A stretch of DNA of 64,000 nucleotides from Porticoccaceae bacterium (GCA_028822155.1 JAPKEJ010000005.1:21596-85595), one strand, 5' to 3'. Shown: positions 9,501-19,650, counted from the stretch's first letter. Made by a program: numbers and translations. The notes: generated by a model not told the origin, from the letters alone.

Positions 9501-10166
9501 ATGGTACCTGAAACGCCTTTGATTATTCGCCATTTAGGTATTCAGCAATACAAGCACACCTTTAATACGATGAAAAAATTCAACGAACAGCGCAACGTGG
9601 CAACCGCAGATGAAATATGGTTTGTCGAACATTATCCTGTTTTCACTCAAGGCCAGGCTGGCAAAGAAGAGTATATCTTGGTCCCCGGCGACATACCTGT
9701 CGTAAAAAGCGACCGTGGTGGCCATGTAACTTATCATGGTCCCGGACAAATCACCGCTTATCTGCTTATTGACTTACGCCGCTTAAGTCTCGGTGTTCGA
9801 CAGTTGGTTAGTCTCATTGAGAAAGCTGTGGTCGACACTCTAAAGTGCTGGGATATTTCAGCCTCTCCTCGACGTGAAGCTCCAGGCGTTTATGTCGACA
9901 ATGGGGAAAAGATTGCCTCTTTAGGATTGCGTATCCGGAAAGGTTGTAGCTATCACGGCCTCAACTTCAATATTAATATGGACATGAGTCCTTGGCAGCG
10001 CATTAACCCCTGCGGTCTGGGTGTTGTTATGACACAGGTTGCTGATTTAGTGGATCCTGCTCCCGACATTAAAGTAGTAACCGGAAAATTAGCGGAATAT
10101 TTAACTACTGGACTCGGTTATAATAACTCCTCTGCAAGACAATACTTACCTAACGGTAGCGATTAA
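9501..10166 (+). CDS. lipB: Octanoyl-ACP:protein octanoyltransferase
   Basis: Transfers octanoate from ACP to lipoyl domains, the first step of endogenous lipoate attachment. The substrate-pocket motif DRGGHVTYHGPGQITAYLLIDL, the lysine-containing GEKIASLGLRIRKGCSYHGLNFNI and the acyl-accepting cysteine in INPCGLGVVMTQ are all present. At 221 aa it is close to E. coli LipB (213). lipA follows after 15 bases, so the two lipoylation steps are co-transcribed. Confidence 0.96.
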   Translation: MVPETPLIIRHLGIQQYKHTFNTMKKFNEQRNVATADEIWFVEHYPVFTQGQAGKEEYILVPGDIPVVKSDRGGHVTYHGPGQITAYLLIDLRRLSLGVRQLVSLIEKAVVDTLKCWDISASPRREAPGVYVDNGEKIASLGLRIRKGCSYHGLNFNINMDMSPWQRINPCGLGVVMTQVADLVDPAPDIKVVTGKLAEYLTTGLGYNNSSARQYLPNGSD

Positions 10167-10181
10167 GGAAGAAGCCTAGCC

Positions 10182-11159
10182 ATGTCATTTGACACAATAC
10201 CGCCACAACGCACGCGACGATTACAGAAGGGCGAAAAGCTCCGCAGTGCGGACAAGGTTGAGCGAATTCCGGTAAAAGTGATCCCGACAAATCAGATTCA
10301 GCGCAAGCCAGAATGGATGCGCATCCGTCTTACTGCATCCCCTAAAGTTCAGGAAATTAAAAATATTTTAAGACGCCATAAAATGGCCACAGTGTGCGAA
10401 GAAGCAGCTTGCCCAAATCTTCATGAGTGCTTTAGCGGCGGTACAGCGACATTTATGATCATGGGTGAAATATGCACCCGACGTTGCCCATTTTGCGATG
10501 TAGGCCACGGTAAGCCCAACGATCTTGATGCTGACGAACCTAAGAACTTAGCTGCTGCTATTCAAGAGATGAGCTTAAAGTATGTGGTGATTACTTCGGT
10601 GGATCGAGATGATCTTCGTGATGGTGGTGCTCAACATTTTGCAGATTGTATCCGTGAGGCTAAATTGTTATCTCCTGGCTTACAGGTAGAGGTGTTGGTC
10701 CCTGATTTTCGTGGTCGTATGGCTCCAGCGTTGGAAATACTCTCCGCAACCCCGCCGGATGTTTTTAACCATAATATGGAGACTGTGTCCCGGCTATACC
10801 GAGAAGCTCGCCCAGGGGCAAACTATGCTTGGTCGCTTAAACTTCTAAAAGAATACAAGGCACTAAATCCACATATTCAAACCAAGTCAGGCCTGATGGT
10901 AGGTCTAGGTGAAACCAAAGATGAGCTTTTAAGAACATTGGATGACCTGCGTGAGCACGATGTTGACATGCTTACAGTTGGCCAATATTTGCAACCATCG
11001 ATCAGTCATCTGCCTATAGATCGTTTTGTTCACCCTGATGAGTTCGCGGAATATACGGCTTACGCTAATAGTATTGGATTTAAACAGGCCGCCTGCGGTC
11101 CTCTAGTCCGCTCTAGCTATCATGCTGACAAGCAAGCGAGAGGCGAGGACGTTAGTTAG
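10182..11159 (+). CDS. lipA: Lipoyl synthase
   Basis: Radical SAM enzyme that inserts two sulfurs into octanoyl groups on lipoyl domains. The auxiliary cluster cysteines are in [12 protein letters not shown] and the radical SAM cluster in [13 protein letters not shown]. The C-terminal serine ligand motif RSSYHAD is present. Length 325 aa matches E. coli (321). An upstream GGAAG (about 12 bases before the ATG) could serve as ribosome binding site. It is the last gene of the rightward block and faces a leftward gene 60 bases away without an obvious hairpin. Confidence 0.97.
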   Translation: MSFDTIPPQRTRRLQKGEKLRSADKVERIPVKVIPTNQIQRKPEWMRIRLTASPKVQEIKNILRRHKMATVCEEAACPNLHECFSGGTATFMIMGEICTRRCPFCDVGHGKPNDLDADEPKNLAAAIQEMSLKYVVITSVDRDDLRDGGAQHFADCIREAKLLSPGLQVEVLVPDFRGRMAPALEILSATPPDVFNHNMETVSRLYREARPGANYAWSLKLLKEYKALNPHIQTKSGLMVGLGETKDELLRTLDDLREHDVDMLTVGQYLQPSISHLPIDRFVHPDEFAEYTAYANSIGFKQAACGPLVRSSYHADKQARGEDVS

Positions 11160-11219
11160 TTTACATGACCACTTGAAAGCCAGTATTGTGTCTGACTAAA
11201 AGCACTCTGATAGACCTAG

Positions 11220-11543
11220 TTACTCGTCTGACCAAACTTCACGAACCGGCTCACCAAAATCATCATAAATAAGCTTTTTTGTTCGCCGTTTGTGAGTCTT
11301 GGCTACTTTTGGGGAAGTCTTTTTGGCTTTCCGACTATCTAAGGCCAAGACAACGTCATTAATGTAAGTTCTAGTTTTTGGCGGTTCGCTGCTTACGAAA
11401 GCTGATCGACCTCGCGGCTTATCCGCTGGTTCCCCTGTGTCCCCAGCAACATGTTTTTTGATTTCGCCACCCAGCGATAAGAACTCCTCCGTCTTGCGAC
11501 GTAGCTCTCTGCGAATAGCGTTTTTACTAGATCCTGAAGTCAC
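11220..11543 (-). CDS. Small basic protein of unknown function
   Basis: I cannot name this 107-aa protein. It starts with GTG (no good Shine-Dalgarno visible). The N-terminus contains RRKTEEFLSLGGEIKKH, resembling the short EFLxxGG motif found in the C-terminal part of SutA-type RNA-polymerase-binding proteins and in other small gammaproteobacterial proteins. The middle is low-complexity and basic (DSRKAKKTSPKVAKTHKRRTKK) and the tail is acidic (YDDFGEPVREVWSDE). No membrane segment is seen. It lies downstream of dinB on the same strand. The coding call rests on length, an open frame and composition; the SutA resemblance is only a motif match. Confidence 0.6.
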   Translation of the reverse strand: MTSGSSKNAIRRELRRKTEEFLSLGGEIKKHVAGDTGEPADKPRGRSAFVSSEPPKTRTYINDVVLALDSRKAKKTSPKVAKTHKRRTKKLIYDDFGEPVREVWSDE

Positions 11544-11626
11544 AATTATTTTTCAAGGTAAAATCGACTTTTCAGTCTAACAAAATGCGCTATCTTTTCA
11601 CACAAGCAAAGGGATAAACCCGTCAT

Positions 11627-12688
11627 TTAATCAAATAAGTCGAGTTGTAAGGCTAAATCTTGCTGACTAGTGTCAATGAACCGCACCCCCAAACCAATCA
11701 ATCTTACCGGCCGATTGCCGCGCTCCCAAGCCTGATAAAACAAATCTTCAAAACTTTCCACAGGTAAGCCTTTGGTCATCTGACGCTCAACCGTGGTGCT
11801 TGTGAAATCATTAAATTTCACCTTAATAAATTGCTTAGTTACTAAATAATCACTGTCGACTCGGCGCAGGCGGCTGCGTAATTCAAGGAGTAGGTCGGCA
11901 ATTTTTGGAACGCAAACCGACTGACTGGGCAAATCATCAGTGTAAGTATGCTCAACGCTAAGGGACTTGCGGCGGTTATTAGCGTTAACTTGGCGATTAT
12001 CCTTGCCAAAACTTAAATCGTGAAGACGTTTACCAAAGGTACCAAATTTATCCACCAATTCGATGAGAGATTTCTGCTGTAAATCACCACAGGTTTTAAT
12101 CCCCAGCCGCTCAAGTTTTTCATTAGTGACCTTGCCTACACCGAATATTCGCTTAACCGCCAGTGTTTTCACAAAACCGTCAACATTGTCAGGCGTAATA
12201 ACAAATTGCCCGTTGGGTTTATTTAAGTCACTGGCTACTTTCGCCAAAAATTTATTAGGTGCAACGCCTGCCGAGGCAGTAACCCCGACTTCCTCAAAAA
12301 TCAATTTCCGTATTTGCTCAGCAATTAAAGTCGCACTGCCTTGAAAATCACTGCAATCAGTAACGTCCAGATAAGCCTCATCTAGTGATAAGGGTTCAAC
12401 TTTATCCGTAAATCGGTAAAAGATTTGGCGTATTTGTTGGGCGGCTTCACGGTACTTAGCCATGGTCCCTGGAATGACCACAAGATCAGGGCATAACCGA
12501 AGGGCATGCGCTGTGGGCATCGCCGACCTCACACCAAACCGCCGCGCTTTATAATTGCAGGTCGCTACCACCCCGCGTCGATCCGATTTCCCACCTACGG
12601 CCACTGACAAATGCTGCAGCGATGGGTCGTCGCGCATCTCGATAGCAGCGTAAAAACAGTCACAGTCACAGTGAATGATTTTCTTCAA
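11627..12688 (-). CDS. dinB: DNA polymerase IV
   Basis: Y-family translesion polymerase. It has the palm signature IIHCDCDCFYAAIEM at the N-terminus, the catalytic SLDEAYLDVTD, helix-hairpin-helix segments (VKRIFGVGKVTNEKL, GIKTCGDLQ) and the little-finger domain. It ends in LQLDLFD, a good match to the beta-clamp-binding QLxLF motif. The length (353 aa) matches E. coli Pol IV (351). No LexA box was identified upstream by eye. Leftward, 64 bases downstream of the RND gene stop. Confidence 0.96.
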   Translation of the reverse strand: MKKIIHCDCDCFYAAIEMRDDPSLQHLSVAVGGKSDRRGVVATCNYKARRFGVRSAMPTAHALRLCPDLVVIPGTMAKYREAAQQIRQIFYRFTDKVEPLSLDEAYLDVTDCSDFQGSATLIAEQIRKLIFEEVGVTASAGVAPNKFLAKVASDLNKPNGQFVITPDNVDGFVKTLAVKRIFGVGKVTNEKLERLGIKTCGDLQQKSLIELVDKFGTFGKRLHDLSFGKDNRQVNANNRRKSLSVEHTYTDDLPSQSVCVPKIADLLLELRSRLRRVDSDYLVTKQFIKVKFNDFTSTTVERQMTKGLPVESFEDLFYQAWERGNRPVRLIGLGVRFIDTSQQDLALQLDLFD

Positions 12689-12752
12689 TTACATGGCCTT
12701 TGTTATCTTTCCCCACCATTAAAAAACATGACAAGAGCCCCTGTATGGTTGG

Positions 12753-15700
12753 TCAGGAAGCTTCATCTTCAAACTGATGATCGGCAACACGAAAACCGAA
12801 ACGTTTTGACACAATACCGGGTATTAGGAGCATTGCAGGGGTTAACAATAGGGTCAGAATCGTGGAAAAAGCAAGTCCATTGACAATCGCACTTGCCAAC
12901 GGCTGCCACCAAGAGGCAACCATGCCACCAATAGTGTAGGTGCGATTGACGATATCGATGCTAACACCGTTAGCAAGCGGCAGTAATCCAACAATAGTCG
13001 TCACCGTTGTAAGCATGACTGGTCTGAATCGTGATTTTGCTGCTGCCAAAACTGCTTCTGACGAGGTCAATAAGCTATTGTTTCGTCGCAGGTAGTTATA
13101 GGTATCAATCAAAACGATATTGTTATTAACCACTATACCTGCCAGAGCAACTATACCAACACCGGTCAGAACCGTACTAAAGGGGGCTTGAGAAGCTATT
13201 AGGCCAAGTAAGACGCCCGCGGTCGACAGCACGACAGAGAAAAGAATAAGCCCTGCCTGGTAGAAACTATTAAACTGCATGACTAGCATGATCAGCATTA
13301 AAGACATGGCCAATGAGAATGCTGTCGACAAAAAGGCTGCTGCGTTGGCCTGTTCCTCATTTGCACCACGGAAACGTATTTTTACTGACGAACCAAAATT
13401 TTGCTGATCTATCCAGGCGCCAATTTCCCTAGTTTGATTGTCAGCCAAATATCCATCTTTTGAATTCCCTAGAATCAGTACCGTTTCGAGCATGTCGTAT
13501 CGTTGAATGGCATCGACTCTAGGTTTAGCTACTCGTTGACTGAAGCTACTTATGGAGACAGGCCCATTGGGAGTGTTGACTCTTAGGTTATCTATAGTCG
13601 CTAGCTGTCGATCCTGTTTCGGGTAACGTAATCTAATCTCAACTTCACCGTCTGCATCATCTGGCCGAAACTCACCAATTATGATGCCGCCGGTAACCAT
13701 CTGCACCATATTACCTACATCGGCAACATTCACGCCCAGCATGGCAGCTCGAGCTCGATCGACTTCAACCTCCCACTGAATACCGGCTAATGGCAGAGTG
13801 TCTTGCAGATTTCTAATTCCCTCAACGTTGCCGTCAATCCACTGCCTTATTTGTGAAACGGCTTTATATAAAGCCTGACGATCTGTTGACGAAACCTGAA
13901 TCTGAATGTCTTTACCTGTAGGCGGCCCAGTCTCCATCTCCTGTCCTGTGGCATAAATACCTGGCAAGCCCCTCACCCGCTCTCTAATTTCCGCAAACAC
14001 CACATCACTACCTTTTTCTCGCTGCTCCCTAGGGAAGAGCTCTACTAAAAAGGAGCTTATTTGATCGCGACTCACATCTGTACCATACACAGTAGAACTG
14101 TCGTTACTGCTATAGCCATATAGGTTATTTACACCTTCAATCTCTGAGACAATTTCATGCACCTTGAGCGTAATTTCTCTCTGTTCATCAATAGATAAAT
14201 TTCCCTGGGCCCGCACCTCTAGCATGCCGTATTGGCTCTCTATTTGAGCAAAGAAATCTTGTCCCCCGTTAAACTTTCCATATGCAAAAAAGATCCCAAC
14301 GATCACTAGCATTGTTACCATGATAAATTTAATCGGAGACTTAATAATTGGATTTAGGGCCTTCAAATAAATATCTATTAAAGGCTGAAAAAAGGTTTTT
14401 GCCGATTCTTCTGATTGATGATCTTCGGGGAGCGTCTTCCCTTTACCACGACGTCGAGCAAGTGCAATACCCAAAGTAGGCGCAAAAATTAGCGCGTACA
14501 TTAAAGACCAACCCAAAACGGCAAAGACCGTTATGGGTAAATAAGACATAAAGTCACCAGAAACTCCTGGCCAGAATAGTAGGGGTAAAAATGCGGCTAA
14601 AGTAGTACCTGTAGAGGCTATCACCGGAACCGCCATACGTTGCACCGCTGAAATATATGCATCCCGAGTAGAAAGCCCAGCTGCTGCCTTGGTACTAGCA
14701 AATTCCACCACTACAATAGCACCATCAATCAACATTCCCAGCGACAGCAATAGACCAAACATCACCATAAAATTGAAGCTGTAGCCTAACGAATTGACGA
14801 CAATTAGTGCACCCAAGAGACAAAATGGAATGCCGAATCCCACTAACAAACCAGACTTGACACCTAAAGTAGCGACCACCAATATCAGCACTAAACACAT
14901 TGCTGTAATAATATTGCCCTGCAGCTCACTAATCATGTCATTGGTCATCACAGAACTGTCAAAGGTATAACCTATCTCCATCTCAGCGGAAAAAAGATTC
15001 CGCGACTGCGTCACAGTTTCTCGAACTGCTTCCACGGTCCTAATTTCATTAGCGGTAATACGCTTTCGTACATCAAGGGCAATTGTTTTTTTACCATTAA
15101 GCAGGCTGTAGCCGCTAGGATCTTTAAAGGTACGGCGAACATCGGCTACATCACCTAGAGTTACAGCACCATCTGAGTTATTGCGGATAGGTAACGTGCG
15201 AATATCGGCTGCCGTTTCGATCAACGCGGGCACCTTAATGCCAAACCTGCCCTGGGCAGCGTCCATCTCTCCCGCCGGAATCAATAAGTTATTGACCCTT
15301 ACCGCTTGGACGATCTCGTCAATTCTTAAGCCATATTGCTCTAGCCGAGAGGGGTCTATAACGACATCGACAACCTCGTCACGATGCCCTGATATACCAG
15401 CGGTTAAGACATTAGGTAGCATTTCCAACTGCCGCTGATAATATTTTGCGGCTGAATATAACTCTCGCTCCGTTACATTTTCTCCAGAAAAAGTAATAAT
15501 AATTGTCGGCTCAGGACTGGGGCTGAGCTCGTTAACAATCGGTTCTTTTGTATCTAAAGGGAACTCGGCTTTCGCCCGATCTACGGCCTCACGTACATCA
15601 GCTACCGCGTTTTTAATATCTTCACTAGATTCAAATTCCGCGGTAACAATCACCATACTTTCTCGAGCGGTAGCTTTAATTTCCTCTATTCCATCCAGTG

Positions 15701-15917
15701 TTTTTAACTCCTTTTCTATAGGCCTTATAAGTAATCTAGCACCGTCTTCAGGGGAAATTCCATCATGCCGAACCATTACCATAACCACAGGCAATGTCAC
15801 GTTAGGAGTCATTTCAACTGGCATAGATACACGCGACATAAATCCTGCGACAACGATTAGCAGCATAATAGAGAGCGTTGCTCTAGTGTGATTCACTATA
15901 AGTTTAAGAAAATTCAT
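12753..15917 (-). CDS. RND-family efflux permease (AcrB/HAE1-like)
   Basis: 1054-aa inner-membrane RND transporter: TM1 (ATLSIMLLIVVAGF), porter loop 1, a TM2-6 block, a cytosolic linker, TM7, porter loop 2, and a TM8-12 block. Two features differ from AcrB: the TM4 Asp-Asp pair reads GMLIDGAIVVVEFA (second Asp replaced by Gly), and the TM10 lysine region reads LAGIVVNNNIVLID (no Lys). These variants are typical of a large divergent branch of COG0841 proteins, so proton coupling likely uses a different residue set. It follows its adaptor by 20 bases; no outer-membrane channel or regulator is encoded nearby. Substrate unknown. Confidence 0.9.
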   Translation of the reverse strand: MNFLKLIVNHTRATLSIMLLIVVAGFMSRVSMPVEMTPNVTLPVVMVMVRHDGISPEDGARLLIRPIEKELKTLDGIEEIKATARESMVIVTAEFESSEDIKNAVADVREAVDRAKAEFPLDTKEPIVNELSPSPEPTIIITFSGENVTERELYSAAKYYQRQLEMLPNVLTAGISGHRDEVVDVVIDPSRLEQYGLRIDEIVQAVRVNNLLIPAGEMDAAQGRFGIKVPALIETAADIRTLPIRNNSDGAVTLGDVADVRRTFKDPSGYSLLNGKKTIALDVRKRITANEIRTVEAVRETVTQSRNLFSAEMEIGYTFDSSVMTNDMISELQGNIITAMCLVLILVVATLGVKSGLLVGFGIPFCLLGALIVVNSLGYSFNFMVMFGLLLSLGMLIDGAIVVVEFASTKAAAGLSTRDAYISAVQRMAVPVIASTGTTLAAFLPLLFWPGVSGDFMSYLPITVFAVLGWSLMYALIFAPTLGIALARRRGKGKTLPEDHQSEESAKTFFQPLIDIYLKALNPIIKSPIKFIMVTMLVIVGIFFAYGKFNGGQDFFAQIESQYGMLEVRAQGNLSIDEQREITLKVHEIVSEIEGVNNLYGYSSNDSSTVYGTDVSRDQISSFLVELFPREQREKGSDVVFAEIRERVRGLPGIYATGQEMETGPPTGKDIQIQVSSTDRQALYKAVSQIRQWIDGNVEGIRNLQDTLPLAGIQWEVEVDRARAAMLGVNVADVGNMVQMVTGGIIIGEFRPDDADGEVEIRLRYPKQDRQLATIDNLRVNTPNGPVSISSFSQRVAKPRVDAIQRYDMLETVLILGNSKDGYLADNQTREIGAWIDQQNFGSSVKIRFRGANEEQANAAAFLSTAFSLAMSLMLIMLVMQFNSFYQAGLILFSVVLSTAGVLLGLIASQAPFSTVLTGVGIVALAGIVVNNNIVLIDTYNYLRRNNSLLTSSEAVLAAAKSRFRPVMLTTVTTIVGLLPLANGVSIDIVNRTYTIGGMVASWWQPLASAIVNGLAFSTILTLLLTPAMLLIPGIVSKRFGFRVADHQFEDEAS

Positions 15918-15937
15918 TAAATTGAGATTCCGCTCTA

Positions 15938-17002
15938 TCAGTTAGCTTCGGCAACGACAAAAGAAGGATCAACACTTTCGCCGTCAATAATATAATTTTG
16001 GCCTACTGTAATCACTGAGACGTCAGAGGGTAATCCTGAGACCCAAATCCCGTCCCTTGATTCGCCCAAGCTGGAGACTTTTACCGAACCAACTAAATTC
16101 CCTTTCAGTAATACTCGCACCACGGTCTGGCCAAGATCATTAAGTAAAACACTGCTGGCAGGGATTAAATGCGCATTGACTCCATTAAGAAGTATATCTA
16201 GGCGTGCCGAAAGACCAGCCCTTATTGACCGATCAATATTACTGGCAGTCGCCTCTAAACGATAGTTGCGGGTCGTCTGGTTCGCTTCATAAGCTAAATA
16301 GACTACCGTGGCGGAGACTGCTTGGTTATCACCCAAGGTGGCTAATGCGGAACTACCTATATCAATTCTGTTAATGTCATGCTCACTGACGAGCGCAGTT
16401 ATCTTTATAGGATGCAGTTCAACAACAGAGGCGCATAAGCTACCCACAACAACATAGTCTCCTACCTCTACGGGCCTATTTTCGACAATCCCAGCAAATG
16501 GTGCCGTCACCTGTAGGTTATTCACATTAAGCTGCGCGCGCTTAAGGTTAGCCCTGGCTGTTGCTAGCCTTGCCTTAGCCTGCGAAATCGCCAAGTCAGA
16601 CTGATAACCACCTGTTTTAAGCTTTAAGGCCCCTCGGTAGGCTATCTCCGATTGTTCGAGATTTGCCTTGGTTTGATCTAAACGCAAGTATCGGTCCTCT
16701 GCGTTTATTTGGCATATCGCATCGCCCTCATTGACTGAAGCACCCTCCGCTACCAACACCTTGGAAATCTGACCGGCAACCTGCGCTAAGACATTAACAG
16801 TTCTATTTGACTCAGTGTGGGCCCTCAGTGTTAGTTTAGGTTTGAATAACTGCTTAGAATATTGAGCCACCTGAACGACAGTCAGTGGCGCTGAAGGTAA
16901 CTGCTGAACCTCGGCCGACTTCGGGAAGGTCAAGAACCCACTCCCAAACCAAACTGAAAGAAAGACGATAAAGATGACTGCTAGCCGAACATTGTTATTC
17001 AA
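15938..17002 (-). CDS. RND efflux membrane-fusion (adaptor) protein
   Basis: Periplasmic adaptor linking the RND permease to an outer-membrane channel. It has an N-terminal membrane anchor (LAVIFIVFLSVWFGSGFLTF), the lipoyl half-motifs VLAQVAGQISKVLVAEGASVNEGDAICQI and LQVTAPFAGIVENRPVEVGDYV around an alpha-helical hairpin, then beta-barrel and membrane-proximal domains. I prefer TTG 17002 over the track TTG 17023 because AAGGG sits about 6 bases before it; the product is 354 aa. It starts a two-gene operon with the RND permease, divergent from hppA across a long gap. Confidence 0.88.
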   Translation of the reverse strand: MNNNVRLAVIFIVFLSVWFGSGFLTFPKSAEVQQLPSAPLTVVQVAQYSKQLFKPKLTLRAHTESNRTVNVLAQVAGQISKVLVAEGASVNEGDAICQINAEDRYLRLDQTKANLEQSEIAYRGALKLKTGGYQSDLAISQAKARLATARANLKRAQLNVNNLQVTAPFAGIVENRPVEVGDYVVVGSLCASVVELHPIKITALVSEHDINRIDIGSSALATLGDNQAVSATVVYLAYEANQTTRNYRLEATASNIDRSIRAGLSARLDILLNGVNAHLIPASSVLLNDLGQTVVRVLLKGNLVGSVKVSSLGESRDGIWVSGLPSDVSVITVGQNYIIDGESVDPSFVVAEAN

Positions 17003-17537
17003 GATAATCCCTTTTCTAATCAAATAAAGTAAGTGGTGCTTAAACTAAGTCAAATCACCATTACTTTAATGTTGGGGTAAAACGCTCAAAATCAAGGTTC
17101 TCCCAGTAAGCCACCTAACCTTTCTACGATACTATTATCTGTGTCGCTGTCGATCTATACAAGGATAGCTATCGACTAGCTAGTTTCGCTGCCCCGTACT
17201 TTTATCTACTAAACGATAAATTGCATCAGCTTCTTTACGAAGGCCATTGAAATTCAGTTTAAATAATACAATCAAGGCAGACTTTAAATAACCCCGCTGA
17301 CAAAAAAATTAGGCTACTTATAGATACAATTCTATATGATTCTTTCTTAGTCAATGATGATCGTACAATCTTTTTAGCCGCCTATTGAATGAACTTAACT
17401 CTATCCTCTTTTTACTTTCCTCCTTTGAGGGTTAATTACGCTAATTTTTACTGCTCGAACTCAATATTGCTATGAAAAATAGGTATTTTTTTATATTTTT
17501 TTGATAGAATGCGCGTTCCAAAATAAAGGGGTTTTAC
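17003..17537. other. Long divergent intergenic region between adaptor gene and hppA
   Basis: About 535 bases without a recognisable gene. On the minus strand, roughly 17178-17306, a stop-bounded frame reads GYLKSALIVLFKLNFNGLRKEADAIYRLVDK and ends at TAG. It looks protein-like but has no good start and no family I recognise; it could be a relic of a lost regulator or chance. The plus-strand end carries the hppA extended -10 and ribosome binding site. No tRNA or strong hairpin is seen. Confidence 0.5.
17502..17510 (+). promoter_or_regulatory. hppA: Candidate extended -10 promoter of hppA
   Basis: TGATAGAAT forms a TGn-extended -10 with five of six consensus bases. It is preceded by a T-rich stretch and lies 27 bases before the hppA ATG. 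AAGGGG at about 17525-17530 serves as ribosome binding site. No clear -35 hexamer is seen, as is common for extended -10 promoters. Confidence 0.4.
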
Positions 17538-19595
17538 ATGAATAGTCCACTACTTCCACCGCTGTTGGGCCTTTTTGGCATGATCGCAGCATTTATTGTT
17601 TACTTGTTGGTGATGAAATATCCCGATGGTGAAGACAAGGTCAAAAAAATCGGCGACCAAATTCATAGCGGCGCACTTGCTTTTATGAAGACAGAATATA
17701 AATACCTACTCGTTTTTATTAGCGTTCTTGTTGTACTTGCATACTTATTTTTAGATCTCCAAACAGCTATTGCTGTTGTAGTTGGCGCAGCATGCTCCTC
17801 GCTAGCGGGCTTTATTGGAATGTATGCAGCCACTAAGGCAAATGTCCGGACTGCTACAGCTGCTCAGCAGGATGGCGCTGCTGCCGCTCTATCAGTATCT
17901 TTTTATGGTGGTTCAGTCATGGGCCTATGTGTCGCTTCGCTCGGCTTAATAGGTTTAGGTGGTTTGTATTATTTTTATGCTGCTGGCGGTAATCCTCAAG
18001 TTCATGCCTTAGAAGGCTTTGGCATGGGCGCCTCAGTGGTCGCTTTATTCTCTAGAGTGGGTGGCGGAATCTTTACTAAAAGTGCTGATGTTGGCGCTGA
18101 TTTAGTAGGCAAGATCGAGGCTGGAATTCCAGAAGACGACCCAAGAAACCCAGGAGTGATCGCTGATAATGTAGGCGATAACGTGGGCGATGTCGCCGGT
18201 ATGGGTTCTGATATTTTTGAATCTTATTGTGGAGCGATGATCGCTTCAATCGCTATTGCATACACTATGTACATGGCAAATAAAGGCATTGATTCAGATG
18301 CTGTAGCAACTGCACTCAACTTGATGTCTCTTCCATTAGGACTTTCTTCTATTGGCTTAATAGCCTCTATCGTAGGAATTTTTATCGTCAAGCTTCAATC
18401 ATCTAAGGCCCCTGCTAGCGCTCTTAGATCTGGAACTTTACTGGCACCTGTCATCTTTATAGTTATGGCTCACTTTTTAATTCAATCTATGGGACTAGAT
18501 ATTGCTGTTTTATGGTGTGTTGTTTCTGGGGCTGTAGGTGGCGTATTAATCGGATTAATAACTGAATATTATACTGGTGGAAAGCCCGTGCAAGAGATTG
18601 CCGAGTCGGGTGAAACCGGAGCGGCGACAGTATTGATTTCAGGGTTATCTGTTGGAATGCAATCAGTTGTTATTCCAATTCTCATTCTTGCGACCATTGT
18701 TCTCGTGTCTACTACAATAGCTGGCGGTGCAAGTATGCCTGCCGTCTACGGCGTTGGTATTGCTGCAGTTGGAATGCTCTCCACTGTTGGCATTACAATG
18801 GCAATTGATGCTTATGGTCCAGTTGCTGACAACGCTGGCGGCATCGCTGAGATGGCTGGGATGGGAAAGGAAGTACGTGACATCACTGACTCTCTTGATG
18901 AACTAGGCAATACAACTGCCGCTATTGGAAAAGGCTTTGCAATTGGCGCGGCAGCGCTAGCAGCACTAGCGATAATATCTGCGTATTCAGCGCAACTTAC
19001 GATTGCTCATGGAACCGATTTCACTTTGTCTCTAACCGACCCTAGGGTTCTTGCAGGAATGTTTATAGGTATCTGTATTCCATTTTTAATATCATCTATA
19101 ACTATGAAAGCAGTGGGTGACGCCGCCTTTGAAATGATTAATGAGATCAGAAGGCAATTTAAAGAAATCCCGGGACTCATGGAAGGTACTGCTGATCCAG
19201 ACTCTGAAAAATGTGTTGAGATTGCAACCGAAGCGGCCCTAAAGAAAATGATGCTACCCGGCGTTATTGCAGTTGCTATGCCAGCCGTAGTTGGATTTGG
19301 TTTGGGCGCAATAGCCTTAGGAGGCATGCTAGCTGGAGGCCTTTTGGGCTGTGTAGCAATGGCCCTATTTATGGCTAATGCCGGTGGTGCTTGGGACAAT
19401 GCTAAGAAGTATGTCGAAAAAGGCAACCTAGGCGGCAAGGGGTCAGATACCCATGCAGCCGTTGTTGTGGGCGATACCGTTGGAGATCCATTTAAGGATA
19501 CCTCAGGGCCTGCGATGAATATTTTAATTAATGTGATGGCTATGGTGAGTCTTGTTATCTCATCGCTACTTACTCCTACCGGAATTTTCTTTTAA
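17538..19595 (+). CDS. hppA: K+-dependent membrane-bound pyrophosphatase (ion pump)
   Basis: Hydrolyses pyrophosphate and pumps H+ or Na+ across the inner membrane. It is 685 aa with about 16 membrane helices. The catalytic loop motifs are [38 protein letters not shown] and [16 protein letters not shown]; the C-terminal loop has [17 protein letters not shown]. The K+-dependence determinant reads [10 protein letters not shown] (Ala where K+-independent enzymes carry Lys), so K+-dependence is predicted. The TM6 gate glutamate in DIFESY matches the position used in Na+-pumping and other K+-dependent enzymes. Which ion is pumped cannot be decided by eye. Monocistronic, with terminators downstream. 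Confidence 0.94.
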   Translation: MNSPLLPPLLGLFGMIAAFIVYLLVMKYPDGEDKVKKIGDQIHSGALAFMKTEYKYLLVFISVLVVLAYLFLDLQTAIAVVVGAACSSLAGFIGMYAATKANVRTATAAQQDGAAAALSVSFYGGSVMGLCVASLGLIGLGGLYYFYAAGGNPQVHALEGFGMGASVVALFSRVGGGIFTKSADVGADLVGKIEAGIPEDDPRNPGVIADNVGDNVGDVAGMGSDIFESYCGAMIASIAIAYTMYMANKGIDSDAVATALNLMSLPLGLSSIGLIASIVGIFIVKLQSSKAPASALRSGTLLAPVIFIVMAHFLIQSMGLDIAVLWCVVSGAVGGVLIGLITEYYTGGKPVQEIAESGETGAATVLISGLSVGMQSVVIPILILATIVLVSTTIAGGASMPAVYGVGIAAVGMLSTVGITMAIDAYGPVADNAGGIAEMAGMGKEVRDITDSLDELGNTTAAIGKGFAIGAAALAALAIISAYSAQLTIAHGTDFTLSLTDPRVLAGMFIGICIPFLISSITMKAVGDAAFEMINEIRRQFKEIPGLMEGTADPDSEKCVEIATEAALKKMMLPGVIAVAMPAVVGFGLGAIALGGMLAGGLLGCVAMALFMANAGGAWDNAKKYVEKGNLGGKGSDTHAAVVVGDTVGDPFKDTSGPAMNILINVMAMVSLVISSLLTPTGIFF

Positions 19596-19611
19596 GTATC
19601 TGTTAATCCGA

Positions 19612-19650
19612 CTAATCCGGAGAGGTATCTCTTCTCTGGGTTAGTTTCTT
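19612..19650 (+). terminator. Possible first hppA terminator hairpin
   Basis: CTAATCCGGAGAGG / CTTCTCTGGGTTAG forms a 14-bp stem if three G-U pairs are allowed, with a 5-base loop, followed by TTTCTT. It lies 16 bases after the hppA stop. Weaker than the perfect hairpin further downstream. Confidence 0.4.

Noticed and set aside
17382-17477. 28-codon plus-strand ORF starting ATGAACTTAACT upstream of hppA
   Set aside because: No ribosome binding site, unlike-protein composition; covers the presumed promoter region.
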